Shown here piece by piece: positions 24,700 through 36,400 of a DNA stretch of 64,000 bases (position 1 is its first letter; the number at the start of each line of letters is the position of its first letter). Made by a program: the position numbers and the translations under genes. Origin of the DNA: Cheilinus undulatus (lineage: Eukaryota > Chordata > Actinopteri > Labriformes > Labridae); assembly GCF_018320785.1 (NCBI RefSeq), contig NC_054886.1:28035732-28099731 (forward strand), given 5' to 3'. The notes beneath the pieces were generated by a model. It saw only the letters and a program-made list of their open reading frames with translations. It was not told the DNA's origin and made no database searches.

Positions 24700-26051
24700 C
24701 AAGGGTGTCAAACTCAAGGCCTGGCCCAAATCCAGCCCATGGTACAATAATACCTGGCCCACAAGATCATATCTCATTTTAACTATAACTGGCCCGTCAG
24801 TATGAGGTCTGCAGATTTCACTCCAGTATAGAAATGTAAACTAAACTGATGATTAAAAATATCCTTAAGTCATCAAATTTAGAGCCAAGAGTAACAATTA
24901 CATAAAATAATTGATGTTTTCATTTCCAATTTTCAATTTTGCATCTTACAATAACAAATTAAACTTAGGATTTCATATTTTTATTTCATATTTTGACCTT
25001 TTTAATGGATAATTTTGGCCTTTTACACACACAAATTTTGGTTTCATCACATATTTTACATTTTAAATTTACAAATATAAATTTTACCTCATATTTTGGC
25101 CTTTCAAACTTGTGACTTTGAATTTTATCTCATATTTTGAGCTATGAAACTCATGATTTTGAATTTTTCTCGTACTTTGAGCTTTAAAACTCATGATTTT
25201 CAAATTTACCTCACATTTTGGCCTTTAAAATTCATGATTTTTGAATTTTATCGAATATTTTGAGCTATAAAACTTGTGATTTTGAATTTAATCTCACATT
25301 TTGAGCTTTGAAACTCATTATTTTGAATTACATCAAATATTTTGAGCTATAAAACTTGTGATTTTGGATTTTATCTCATATTTTGAGCTTTAAAATTTAT
25401 CTCATATTTTGGCCTTAAAAACTCGTGATTTTTTCATTTTTATCTCATATTTTCAGCTTTAAAACTCACAATATTTAAATTTACCTCATATTTTGGCCTT
25501 TAAAATTCATGATTTTGAATTTTATCTCATATTTTGAGCTATAAAACTCATCATTCTAAATTTTATCACATATTTTGAGCTTTAAAACTCATTTTTTTTG
25601 TTTTTATGTCATATTTTGAGCTTTAAAAGTCATTATTTTGAATTTAACCTCCTATTTCATATTCTCATATTTCACCTTTTATATTCACTGTTGTGAATTT
25701 TGTCTCATATTTTAATCTTTTACATTCATGAGTTTAATTTTAAGTCACATGTTTCTGCTTTATATATTTTTTTTCTGTTCTATTTTTCTTTTATTTGGTG
25801 TTTTGACCTTTTCAACAAATAACTTTGCATTTTTACTTCAGATTTTGAGCCTCTAAACTTATCATTTTGAATTTTTTATGTTGATGTTTATGGTGTTTAT
25901 CATCAGAGCTTAGTTGTTTTTTACTTCCCATAATTCATGACTAGTGAAAATGAGGTTGACAGTTTTTGGTTAAATGTTGACCCTGTTTGGACCTCAGGTT
26001 AGACCTAAATTCAGATTCTGGCCCCTGCTGGGATTGAGTCTGACACCCCTG
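24700..26051. mobile_element. hAT-type element with minisatellite interior, copy 1
   Basis: The ends are CAAGGGTGTCAAACTC and GAGTCTGACACCCCTG, inverted repeats matching at 14 of 16. Both flanks, 24692-24699 and 26052-26059, read CACTAGGG, an exact 8-bp hAT duplication. Subterminal DNA has the usual GGCCTGGCCC and TTCAGATTCTGGCCCC segments. No transposase is encoded. Confidence 0.92.
25075..25650 (+). repeat. About 41-bp minisatellite inside hAT copy 1
   Basis: A unit combining CTCATATTTTGAGC, TTTAAAACTCATGATTT and TGAATTTTAT repeats roughly 14 times at intervals of about 40-43 bases, with substitutions. Variants with TTTTGGCCTT alternate with TTTTGAGCTT. It ends well before the element's right terminus. 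Confidence 0.85.
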
Positions 26052-26059
26052 CACTAGGG

Positions 26060-26559
26060 GCAGCAGCATTACAAAAGGACAGAAGTCAAACCAAAGATCA
26101 CAATAGGTGATCAGGGTAACTGCTGAGTGGTTTCAGGGTAACTCTGTACCTGTTGAGAGGTCATCAGGATAACTGTTTCAGTTATTGTTTATTCTTATGC
26201 TCCATTGTAGCTTAAGTCCTGCTAATTATCTCCAGTCAAGTTTATATTCAGACTGCCTGTTCCGTGGACAAAAATCTGTGTTCATAGGCCACAGGCACAT
26301 CCACTAGGTTGCTAGTACCCTCTGTTTGAGCATTTCAGATAGATGTCATGTTATAAATCACATGACTGATTTGGTCAGTAACACTGTGTGCATAAGGTAA
26401 TCAATTTAAAACAGTTTCAATCACAGATTTTTGTTTAAGGCAGAGTCCCAGTAAAACATGTTTCAGTTCAATTTTTTGAAGTACATCTTTCTACCACATG
26501 GTGGTGCCAGATAGGCATTATACAAAATCTTTTGTTAGATATTGGCATCCTATACAGCA
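26060..26559. other. Spacer between two opposed hAT copies
   Basis: No gene is seen. Together with 24637-24690, the left part may be an older repeat into which copy 1 inserted. Confidence 0.3.
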
Positions 26560-27300
26560 GGGGTGTCTAACTCTGTCACAACAGGGGCCGGATTCTGAAT
26601 TTAGGTCCAACCTGAGAGCCTAACAGGGTCAACATTTTACTATGAACAGCCAACCTCATGTTTATCAGTAATGAATTATGGAAAAATAACTTATTACTAA
26701 TGGAAAAAAAGTTTTGAGTTTTAAAAAAAGTCAAAATTATAAGTTTAAGACTCAAGATCTGAGATAAAAAAAAATCAAACTTATCAGTTCAAAAGGTCAA
26801 AAATGAGATTAAATGTCGTAAAAACAGTTTTTAAAAGGCAAATATTTGAAATAAAATTTGCAATCATGTTTCAAATGTCAAAATATGAGAAAAAAAATTC
26901 AATATCATGAGTTTTTAAAAGGCAAGAAGAAAACGAAGCAAAATTTTGAATTTAGTCTGAAATGTCAACCTATGGGATTAAAAGTCAAAGTTAGGAGTTG
27001 AAAATGTCAAAACGTTAGATAATATTAAAAAGAATGAGTCTAAAAAAAACTCAAAATATGAGATAAAATTCAAAATCATGGGTTTGAAAGGCCAAACTAT
27101 GAGGCAAAATTTTCAATTGTGAGTCTAAAATGTCAAAATATGGGATTAAAAGTCAAAGTTAAGAGTTAAAAAGGTCAAAATATGACCTAGAATTTAAAAG
27201 TTTGAACCTTAAAGGTCAATATAGGAGATGAAAATTATTAGTGTAATTCATAATTGTGATATGCAAAATCAAAAATATGAAATTACAAATTAATTTCCTT
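26560..27300 (-). mobile_element. hAT-type element copy 2, inverted and truncated
   Basis: It starts with CAGGGGTGTCTAACTC and continues with the reverse complement of the right end of copy 1 (GGGGCCGGATTCTGAATTTA, AACAGGGTCAACATTTTAC). Its body is the reverse complement of the copy 1 minisatellite (units with AAAATATGAGATAAAATTC). No opposite terminus was found, so the right boundary is approximate. Confidence 0.8.
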
Positions 27301-28325
27301 TTTACAGCCTAACTTTTTATTAATTTTACTCTTTATCAAAATGTTTATTATGTAAGGATATTTTAAATCAAAACCTAAGTTTACATTTTTATGTCACAGT
27401 TCATGGCACTTGGTGTTGCTATTTGAGTTTTAAGTAGATGGATTAGATCTTGAGTTATTTTACGGAGGCAGGGCTATATTTTGTAGAAAGTATTTTAGAA
27501 CTGTTTTTCTTAGCAAAAACAAAAAGGGGCATTTTAATAGGGCCTACTTGAATCAAATAGGCTATCCTTTATTGGTATATTCACATTATTCACCAGTATT
27601 CAGTCGGCAAACAGTGTGAAAAAGCAGTCCACAATCAGAGTTACAAAACCCTAAATACAAAAGATATGCAATTCCAGTTTTACACTTAAAACAGTCAGAT
27701 AAAATATTTCATCCAATTATTTTAAATGAGTTGTGATCAAATTCAACATTGGCTTGCCCTCTTGTGACATAAGGGCCTATTTAGGTTTAATTTCTCAAAG
27801 TTTGAAATATTTTCTTTGCGCTGTTTTAAAATAAGGGGTAGGTTATTTATTGTGATGAAATCCATTAAATATTTTTATTTACATTTAACACAATGTCCCA
27901 ACTTTTTAGGAATCAGGGCTTTAAAAGAACTGAATCTAAAGTTCAGTCCTGTCAAATGTCAAGAGTCGAGAAAAGTGTTCAATGAAAATGTAATATATAA
28001 ACCATCAGAAATGGTAGAGAAATAAGCCTTGTGATTGGTAAACTATGGAAATGGACTAAGCTGTGGGGAAAAACATTGAGAAAAGTCAGAATTATGAGAT
28101 TAAAGTAAGAAATCTAAGGACAAGCCTGAATTCTGACATTAACATAAAAATTCTGACTTTTTCTCAGAGTTCTTGAATTTAATTCATAGAAATTGAAAAA
28201 AATATGTCTTAATTTTTTTCAGTGGTCCGAATGCTCTTCCTTATGAACTTGAACTTTGTCATGAAATAATTTGTGGGAAATGTGGGACAAATTTTTCATG
28301 TGTATCAAGAATCGGCTACTTTAAA
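27301..28325. other. Upstream flank of the GDF9/BMP15-type gene
   Basis: No coding exon is seen. A short Tc1/IS630 terminal scrap (AATGTCCCAACTTTTTAGG) lies at about 27890-27910. Confidence 0.4.
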
Positions 28326-28359
28326 AACAATCTCACTTTCACGCGCCTTTAAGAACCAG

Positions 28360-28367
28360 TGACGTCA
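28360..28367 (+). promoter_or_regulatory. Consensus cAMP-response element upstream of the oocyte ligand gene
   Basis: The octamer TGACGTCA is a perfect palindromic CREB/ATF site, 189 bases before the start codon. An E-box-type CAGGTG lies at 28456-28461. Both fit an oocyte gene promoter, but use is inferred from sequence only. No TATA box is evident. Confidence 0.45.
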
Positions 28368-28555
28368 TGCCTTACGTCCTCTTGGTCACGCACAGCCGAG
28401 GGGTTAATTGGGGTCACCGTAGCCCATGAAGCGGATTACAGAAATGGTCAGTGAGCAGGTGAGTCTGTAAATCCCGCCCTCGGCCCTCGGGTGGGATGGT
28501 GTCCGGCTGAAGCCTCTTTGGTGGAGCTCCCTAGCGCCAGAGGTTTTAATCAAAC

Positions 28556-28919
28556 ATGAGGGCGAGCCGCAGCAAACTCAGCTTACTGCGTGTCTTCGTG
28601 CTGTCCTCTTTTATCTACCTGTTGTGCTCCACCGGTACCGGACACGGTGCTATGCCCCAAAACAAAATGGCCGCCCCTAACCACACGTTGAGGCGCAGCC
28701 TCAGGAGCTACCAAAGCGCGAGGCTGACGGGCGCTCAGCACCACCGACCGTTAACGGACGAGCAGAAGGCGGACCAGAACCTGCAGTTTATGTTGAGTTT
28801 GTACCGGAGCGCTGCTGAACCGGACGGCAGGCCCAAACAGCACCGAAAGTTTGGCTCCAACACCGTGAGGTTGCTGAGGCCAACGGCGTCTTCAGTGAAC
28901 TACCTGCCGGCGTCAAGAG
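28556..28919 (+). CDS. gdf9: gdf9 exon 1 (signal peptide and start of prodomain)
   Basis: It encodes residues 1-121 and the first base of codon 122. The start has an A at -3. The intron follows the residues PASRG/D, the position at which mammalian GDF9 and BMP15 are also interrupted. Confidence 0.88.
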
Positions 28920-31900
28920 GTGAGATAAAACCTGGTTAGCTTCCGAAATGTAGACGGTTAGCTTAAGGTAACCTCTCTAACTGAAGGCCTCTGGCTGCAT
29001 AAGGAAAACACTGGCCTAAAACTACAGTACGTTTTTAGAAAATTCGCGGCATTTTGGAAGAAATGTACGGAAGCCCATTTGCACCATTGGAAAAAATATA
29101 AATTAATTATTATTCAACGAAAAAAAAGATGAAAATTATAACATAATTATTGAGTAAGAAGTCGAAATTTTCTGATAGAAAGAAATTTTGAGGTAGAATG
29201 TAGGGCTGCTCTATTATGGTAAAATCATTATTATGTTTATTTTGATTTACATTGAGATCAAGATTAATAAACATGATTACTTACTGACTTCACAACATCT
29301 ACATTAGATGCGTACATCAAACTTAAGCACTCAACGATGAAAAAAACGCACATTAAATGAATATAAATGAGTGGGTAAGATAATGAAATACCAGAACCTT
29401 GACTTCTACCTCATATTATACCATAGTACTATTTGCACAGGATTAGTATAACATGTGGACCTCTCATAATTAGGGATGCACGATACTGTATTTTTGCCTA
29501 TATCTGATATGCAGATATTTACAGATTCATTTTAGCCGATAACGATATCGATACCAATATCTAAATATGCTTTTCAGACAAATAATTTCAGTCATTTTGG
29601 ACACTTTAAGGTTTAAGGATGACCAAGGAAACAAACTTTAGTCCTTAAAAAAACACATTAAAGTTTAAAGAATGAGGATAAATAAAGAAAAAGACCCCAC
29701 CTGACATAGGTCTGTTGGTTCAGAGTTTAGTCACTCCACTAATTTATTAGTATATATGGACAAAATTAACAGTTGATAAATGCTGAAATACACAGACAAC
29801 ATGTCGGATGTAAATATTGGCAGAAATTAATATCTGCCGATATTTGCCTTTTTAAGGTAATATCTTCTGATACCGATACCACACTTATAATATTGTACAT
29901 TCCTACTCATAATTTGAGAATTACTCCCTAAAATCAGCGTTTGATGCGGTGCATTTACATGTGATAAGGACAGTCTGTAATGTCACTGAATTTACTGATA
30001 TTTCTGAAGAAAAAAATGCACGTTCTGCAGGGCTGCAGCAATGAAAACATGATTTTTTATTACTAAAGTTCAAATAAAAGAATGTCATGCACATCAGGTT
30101 CTCCAGTTGATGTCTTTGTGAGTCCAATACATACTGTTAACCGGAGTTTACAATAGACAGCATGTGGTGCAGGTTTTTTTCTACATATAAATATTTTAAA
30201 CATTTATTTAGATCTATAGAAAGCTGTCCATGACTAATAAACTGGTGAACATTGCCCCATAACTCTTCCATTACGCACCACGGTCACATAAGCCCCCTGT
30301 GAGGAATAAAGTTGAGTATCCCTCCAGTTTATCTAAGGGAAAGTGAGACATCTCGAATTAAATGTGAAATTTTAATAGTTTTTATGCAGTTGATTCTGTG
30401 GATATTACTCTGCAGCCTATCAATCTCGGATCATTATGCTCAGATAAGCTGTGAAAGCCTTATCACTGAGTCCTGAGCATCATATTTCCAAACAGATTGT
30501 GCCATGTATGAAATGTCCATCTAAATAATACTGACATAAGATCAGGCAGTTGTGAAGGGAAGCATAGGAGGAAAAGCAGAGCGGTGGTGCGCCCATGTAC
30601 ATTTGGACAGTAGAGTTCAAGTGGGTAAGCTAAGTCAAATGAAGTCAATTTTTGGGCATAAAATAGAATTGACTAAAGGCAAAGCACTATTAATAACCGA
30701 AATTAGTCAAAACCTTGTTGACAATACAGCTGATTTTATTTTATTTTTTCAGAGAAAAGCCACGTGGACCCTTTAAAAAATCCAATTACCATCCTAAATT
30801 ACAGAGATGCCGATTCGCACGGGATTCATTTTACCTGTGGACCTGTGTGTGCTGAAATATGGTCAGTAATTTGCCCTGGAATTTTTCACTCCGTAAATTA
30901 GGCTACGTTCACACTGCATGCCTTAATGCTCAATTCTGATCTTTTCTCCGATCAGATGTTTTTGTTTGCCTGTTCACACGGCAGTCAATTTCCAAAAGAT
31001 CAGATATGTTTCTGATTTAGAACCACATACAAAAGTGGCCTGAATCTGATTCGAAAAGGTCAGATTCAATGTGACTTGCGCTGTTCACACCGTCAGAGAA
31101 AAATCAGATGTGAGTCACATGTGAATCAGATTCAGGTCACTTTAACTGCAGTGTGAATGCAGCCTTACAGACATGGTCGGTTCGCTCAGCATTTAAAACG
31201 TGGACATCCTGCACAATTGTTACAAATTACCAGAGGTCCCTAGGTAATACTAATCCCATGCGAATAAGGCTTTTGACCTGATATTTCATATTTCAAATTT
31301 GTAACAAAGAATGAGTTATGATCTGATAATTTAGACTTACCTTCGCATAATTGTAACTTTTTATCTCATAATATACTTTGTTTTTTAATTAGGATTTTTA
31401 AATTTCTAAATATTTGGTATTTTTCATATTTTTTTTCTTTTTTAACCAGCAGCAATGGACTTCCGTAGATTTCATTACCTAAACAGACTAATTCTGAACG
31501 AGAGATGTCCTTTTTTTCCTCTGTGTGGATGATTGCTGTTAAGGTCAACTGGGGCTCATTCAGCTCTAAAAACAGCCTGATATAAAATGCTACTGTAGTT
31601 TCAGTCAGCATATGCTTAATGGTCTTATGTCCAAGCAGCCTACATCATATTGATTGATTTTAAGTTGAGAGTTTAAATGTGAGACTTCTGTAGTCCCCTT
31701 GCCAGATTAAATTTCAGAGGGTAATCCCACTTGATCATACAGAAGTAGGATTGCCAGCTTTTTTGGGGGTAAAAAATGAAAACAATATTCAGTTTTGAGC
31801 CATGTGCCACAGCAGAGTAGGTCCAGCAGTATCAAAAGATACATAAAAAAGATTCAACTTGTTGACATTTGACCAAAATCTCTCTTTTAGACATAATAGC

Positions 31901-32941
31901 AAAAAAAGTGTCATTTTATTTAAAAAGGGCATTTTCATTGGCTTTCTTTTTATCTGCACCTGCCTCTCTTCAGATCATCACTACAGCTTCACAGTACAGT
32001 ACAACCTCGACACTCTTCCCTCAGAGAGGCTGATCAGAGCCTCGTTCATCCACCTTCGCTCCTCAGCCTCCAGCAGCCCACCTTTCACTCCACCCCGCTG
32101 CAAGGCTCAGATCACCTCACTGGGCAAAGACAGCCTGGTCACCCTGGAGCCCCACGAGCAGTGGACAGCGACGGATATAACTGCACACATCCAGCAAGGG
32201 AAGAACCAGGGCAAGGGAGGACATTTAACACTCACTGCCCAGTACTGGTGCACAGAGCCTGGGTATGATGATGGGGACAGCAGCCTCTTCAGATGGTGGA
32301 CTAGGGGAAGGAAAAGATGGAGAGGTGAGCCTCATGTTGAGGTGCCGTCTCTGCTTTTATACCTGGAGGAGGAGCGGGAGGGGAAGGACTGGATGGAGGA
32401 CCTGCTGGGGGCTGAAGGAGAAAATATCATGAGACAAATGCGACCATGGAATCCTCCTCAACGAAGGCAACGCCGCTCCAAAGACCCCCAATCATCGGAG
32501 TCCAAAGATCCTTTACTAGACGCTCTGAAAAAAGCTCCATCTTCCTCCTCTTTGTCGTTCTCTACCTCCCCCTCTGCCTCCATTCTTGCCAAAATCCCCA
32601 ACTACAAACAAAAAACTAGCATGCCAAAGAACCGCTGCAAGCTCCACTCGTTCCGCCTCTCCTTCGACGAGCTGGGCTGGGGTCAATACTTCATTGCTCC
32701 GCCGGTGTACAACCCTCGCTTCTGTAAAGGGAGCTGCCCCAGGGTGCTCCACTACGGCTACCACTCGCCGCACCATGCCATCATCCAGACGGTCATTAAC
32801 GACCTGGGTGTCGGGGGCGTCCCGCCTCCATCTTGCGTGCCCTACAAGTACATGCCGATGAGCGTGCTGGTCATGGACAAGAAGAAAGTGGAGTACAGGG
32901 AGCTGGAGGACATGGTGGCTGAGTCGTGCACGTGTCGCTGA
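28556..32941 (+). CDS. gdf9: GDF9/BMP15-subfamily oocyte TGF-beta ligand, probably growth/differentiation factor 9
   Basis: A secreted oocyte growth factor that signals to granulosa cells through TGF-beta-family receptors. Two exons join at 28919 and 31974 (GTGAG donor, TTCAG acceptor, phase 1) to give 443 residues. They comprise a hydrophobic signal peptide (about 1-32), an N-glycosylation site at Asn42, a prodomain with NTVRLLRP and SLLLYL motifs, and an RQRR furin site ending at 289. The mature chain carries Cys 343, 372, 376, 409, 440 and 442 and ends in SCTCR. The intermolecular cysteine of other BMPs is Ser408, diagnostic of GDF9/BMP15. Order shroom-ligand-leap2 matches human SHROOM1-GDF9-LEAP2, and the length fits teleost gdf9 as I recall it. 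LGW, IAPP, HAIIQ and AESCTCR are BMP15-like, so bmp15 is the alternative. Subfamily near certain; orthologue about 70%. Confidence 0.9.
29471..29905. mobile_element. hAT-type MITE, TAGGGATGCACGATA family, copy B
   Basis: It starts TAGGGATGCACGATACTG and ends TATTGTACATTCCTA. Both flanks, 29463-29470 and 29906-29913, read CTCATAAT, an exact 8-bp duplication. The interior parallels copy A at 16973-17392, including a shared CTCCACTAATTTATT segment. Confidence 0.9.
30899..31167. mobile_element. Short MITE with TTCACACTGCA ends
   Basis: The ends TTAGGCTACGTTCACACTGC and GCAGTGTGAATGCAGCCTTA are imperfect inverted repeats. The interior repeats CAGATT/AATCTG motifs in both senses, giving a long hairpin-like structure. 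A target duplication could not be fixed, so the superfamily is open. Confidence 0.7.
31974..32941 (+). CDS. gdf9: gdf9 exon 2 (prodomain remainder, furin site, mature ligand)
   Basis: It encodes residues 122-443 and the TGA at 32939-32941. The open frame extends upstream of the acceptor to 31859, but that part is intronic. About 53 residues separate the RQRR site from the first knot cysteine, a longer arm than the roughly 24-34 in human BMP15 and GDF9. The arm is Ser- and Lys-rich. Confidence 0.9.
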
Positions 32942-33416
32942 GGACTTGAGGAAACGACAGTGGAGACTTGCCGGGTGTTTGATCTACAGCTCAGCGGTGA
33001 ACCACAATGAACTGGAGACTGGAAGGAGGAAGCTTCTTGTGGTTTTAGACCTTCACCATCTCTGTTAAAGCACTTTAGAATGAGGCCTGTGAGGAACTAT
33101 GGGTTGCACAGATGGAAAGATATGTCTGTATACAGTTAATTATTTCAAGGAATTGTTCTCTAAGCTGTTGAAAGCACTGTTCAGATTGGTAAATGTGCTG
33201 TTTGAGGATTTTCCCTCTGAGATCAGAAGCATTTGAAAGCATTAAGGGGTAGTTTAGTGACCTTAAAGAGGATATTTAACCAAGCAAGACATACTTTACA
33301 AACAAATTTAATAGACTTTGACATTACCTTGGTGGAAAGGGCTAAATAACAGGGGTTACTTTTAAAGAAATCATATGTACCTAATAGAAAATAAAAGGTT
33401 AGTTTCTAGTGAATTG

Positions 33417-33438
33417 AATAAAAACTTAAATAAATAAA
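33417..33438 (+). terminator. Candidate poly(A) signals of gdf9
   Basis: Three AATAAA hexamers lie within 22 bases, about 480 bases after the stop codon. The next plausible hexamers are near 33884-33893. Which one is used cannot be told from sequence. Confidence 0.4.
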
Positions 33439-36400
33439 ACCGGCATAGAACCCATCTTAAAAATCGGACCTCAAACCAAAGCATCCAATTGTTTTCATTT
33501 TCACTCTTTTTAAAAACCTGATCCATATTTTGCATCATGTCTTAGAAACTTTAAAGAATCCAGCTACATATTGGCACTTTTAAGGCCATAGTAAGAAATC
33601 AAAGCTATAAAATAAACCAGTTTTAACAGAAGAGGGGTTGAGTGATGTTAATGCAACTAGAAAGGCCTTGTGAAGACATATTTCTGCTGTTTATGGTGTA
33701 AACTTTTGCATTTTGTACGTATTTATAAAAGGAGAGCTCTCGCATTAAAAAGATGCTGCTACTGGCTCGTCTTAGAAAGAAAAGGATAAAGAAGTAGTGG
33801 GAAATCAATGAATGCTACAGAAAGAAATGGATGACTTGTTATCATGAAAAATAATGCAATTTTATTATGAGTGGAAATGGATAATAAAATAAATGCATGT
33901 TATCTAAAACCTAATACATTGTTTTTGATGTTGATTCATATTTTAAATTTTGTTGTTTCAGAGGCTGAGATAGAAATATGGGACTAAAGGTGAAACCAAA
34001 CTTGGACAGGATGAGGATCTAAGACAGTCATGAAGTCTGATCACTAGCTCCAGGGCATTAGGTAAGGCAGAATTTAAATTAACAAGTTTAGGGAAACTTT
34101 GACTTGTTTGGATTTTGAATTTAACCAAAAAGCCCAACTGTGTAAAATCGGAAAACACTAAATTCCTGACTGTGCTGGTTGCTTGCCGACAAAGCCCTTA
34201 CACTACCTGATTGTGTCCAGAGCTGGCCTAAAAAATTCTAACATGTTTGACTCACTTTGACTGAGGTCGGGTCAGGTGTGTTCCCCTCACACACACACAG
34301 ATTTTTGTGCCAACTAGCCATCAACTGTCCCCAACTAGTGCAGACTTTCCCATTGAGATTCCCATGGGGGTTTAATGGGGTTCCCATTAAGATTAGGAAA
34401 GGATCATGTCAACATACCAAAAAAGAACAACTATCAAATCCAGTCAAAAGAACAGAAATCCAAAATGTCATGAACGAAGAAGAAAGGATTTTCCCACAAA
34501 TGAAGGCAGGAAAAACTGAAATGTAACCTTAGAACATACAAAAATGTAAATGTTGACAACACTTGAGTACTTCTTTAAATAAAAAGCTCACATTAATGTT
34601 TCTGAGAGCCAATGGATGCATGACTTTTAACCATTAATCTAACTAGTATTAATTCATTTAGTCAGTAAACATTGTTATATTGAATGCAAGCATTAACTTT
34701 AACCTCAAATATTTGAGTGAATCTACAAACAGCTTTTAGTTAATTTATTTAGCCATGATTAATCCAGGAAAAACTGCACTGAGAATGAAAACTGCATTTT
34801 CAAGAGTTTTCTGGCCAACATGGGCAGCACAATAAAATGTGCAGCCAAGGATGGTGTAGTTTAGTTAACTGTATTATCACATTGAGTCCTGCAGATGGCG
34901 CTCTCAGCAAACAAACATGCATGCATCATGTTTCTGTACAGACTTAAACCCCGAAACCTGCTACAGAAGCAGGTTTGATTTCTAACCTGATTCATATTTC
35001 TCTGAAATGTTTTAAAAGGATAAAAGCACATATTGTAGTTATGAAGACAACACTGTAGTCACACATACTTTAAATTTATCTGCATTCATCTGCATTCCAG
35101 GCTTTCTTGCAACTTCTGTGTTTGCCTCTGTTGTCTTCTTGACCCTTTTATCAGCAGGATTTGTGGAGGTCGTGCAGGGATGTACATGTAGAAAAAAAGG
35201 TCAAAGTGAAGGAAAACAAGGGCAGCTCTGCTGAAATCAGATGTAGGCTTTGGACATTATTATCTTAAGAAGACTAGTGAATTTATTTTAACCTGGAAAT
35301 ATAACTTATAAAGATCAATGTGATCACACACTGAAGCCAGAAAGAAAATGAGGAAGATGGCAACGTTGTGAAAAAGAATAAAAATCAGTTGGAATGATGG
35401 GGACATGTACAAGTAGCATGTTAATGGAAACTTTTGGTTCCATAACTTTATATTTTTAATGCCACAGACTAAGGTAGTGTTATTACATAGGGGGATATGC
35501 TGATCATCCACAAAGAAAAAAAGTTTGTCCAAAGTTATTTTCTTGTTTTTTCACGAAATAAAAGCACCTGACCTGATGGCACTTCCCTACTGAAATGATA
35601 CGCATGTATTATTCTTAAAGATTTAGAGTTTAACCATGTGTAGTTGTCATATTGGAAATAAATAGGAGGCACTGGGCATGTACTGGATGGTAAAATCAAT
35701 ATATTAATCCCTGAATTATCTAATAGACAGGATAAGGTACTTGTATAGTCCCAAAGTGGAGTCCATGCTATGCCATTGAAAATAAAAAAAATGGATCCAT
35801 TAAATTTTTTTTTTAAACTAAGTTACAAGAACAAAAAAACTTGGAATTTTTGATTGTAAAAAGTTGTCAATTTTGACTTTATACTCTAAAATTACAAGCT
35901 TGTAAAGTTGTACATTTCTGAAATTAAGTCATAAATATATGAGAAACAAAACTTAAAACACTGGCTGGATCAGAGTCATCTCCCACACTGCAAAACCAAA
36001 CAAGTTGAAACTGCTCAAAATATTTTTTTAAACTGATTACATCAATGTTTTAGAGTCGTGGAAACAGATTTTTGAGTAATCATTACTCGTACAATTATGT
36101 TGGGTTTAACTTGACTATTAGAAGTTAAACTGCACTGTGGAAACTTTCTTATACTTAAAAGTTCTGTTTAAATCCAACTCAAAACAACGTGTTTAAGTAT
36201 TTTTCGTATAGCTACACTGTCTTTATCCACTGCAATTTTCCCTTATTTCTGTCACATTCTTTAATTTGAACAGTAATGCTACCTAAGATAGTCCAACCTC
36301 TTCAAGTGATAAAAATAAAAAGATACATTCATCCAGGAAGTTCTCTTCCATCATGGTCATTGTTTATCTAATGCATGTTATAGTTGCTACCTGGAGGTGG

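Larger units (their letters stand above)
28920..31973 (+). other. gdf9 intron 1, with two MITE insertions
   Basis: The intron is about 3.05 kb, with GT-AG ends and a TCTGCACCTGCCTCTCTTCAG-like acceptor tract. It carries a TAGGGATGCACGATA-family MITE (29471-29905) and a CACACTGCA-type MITE (30899-31167). No other exon is seen. Confidence 0.8.

Noticed and set aside
31859-31973. Upstream extension of the gdf9 exon 2 open frame with its own ATG
   Set aside because: It lies before a good acceptor site, and exon 1 supplies the signal peptide and prodomain start.
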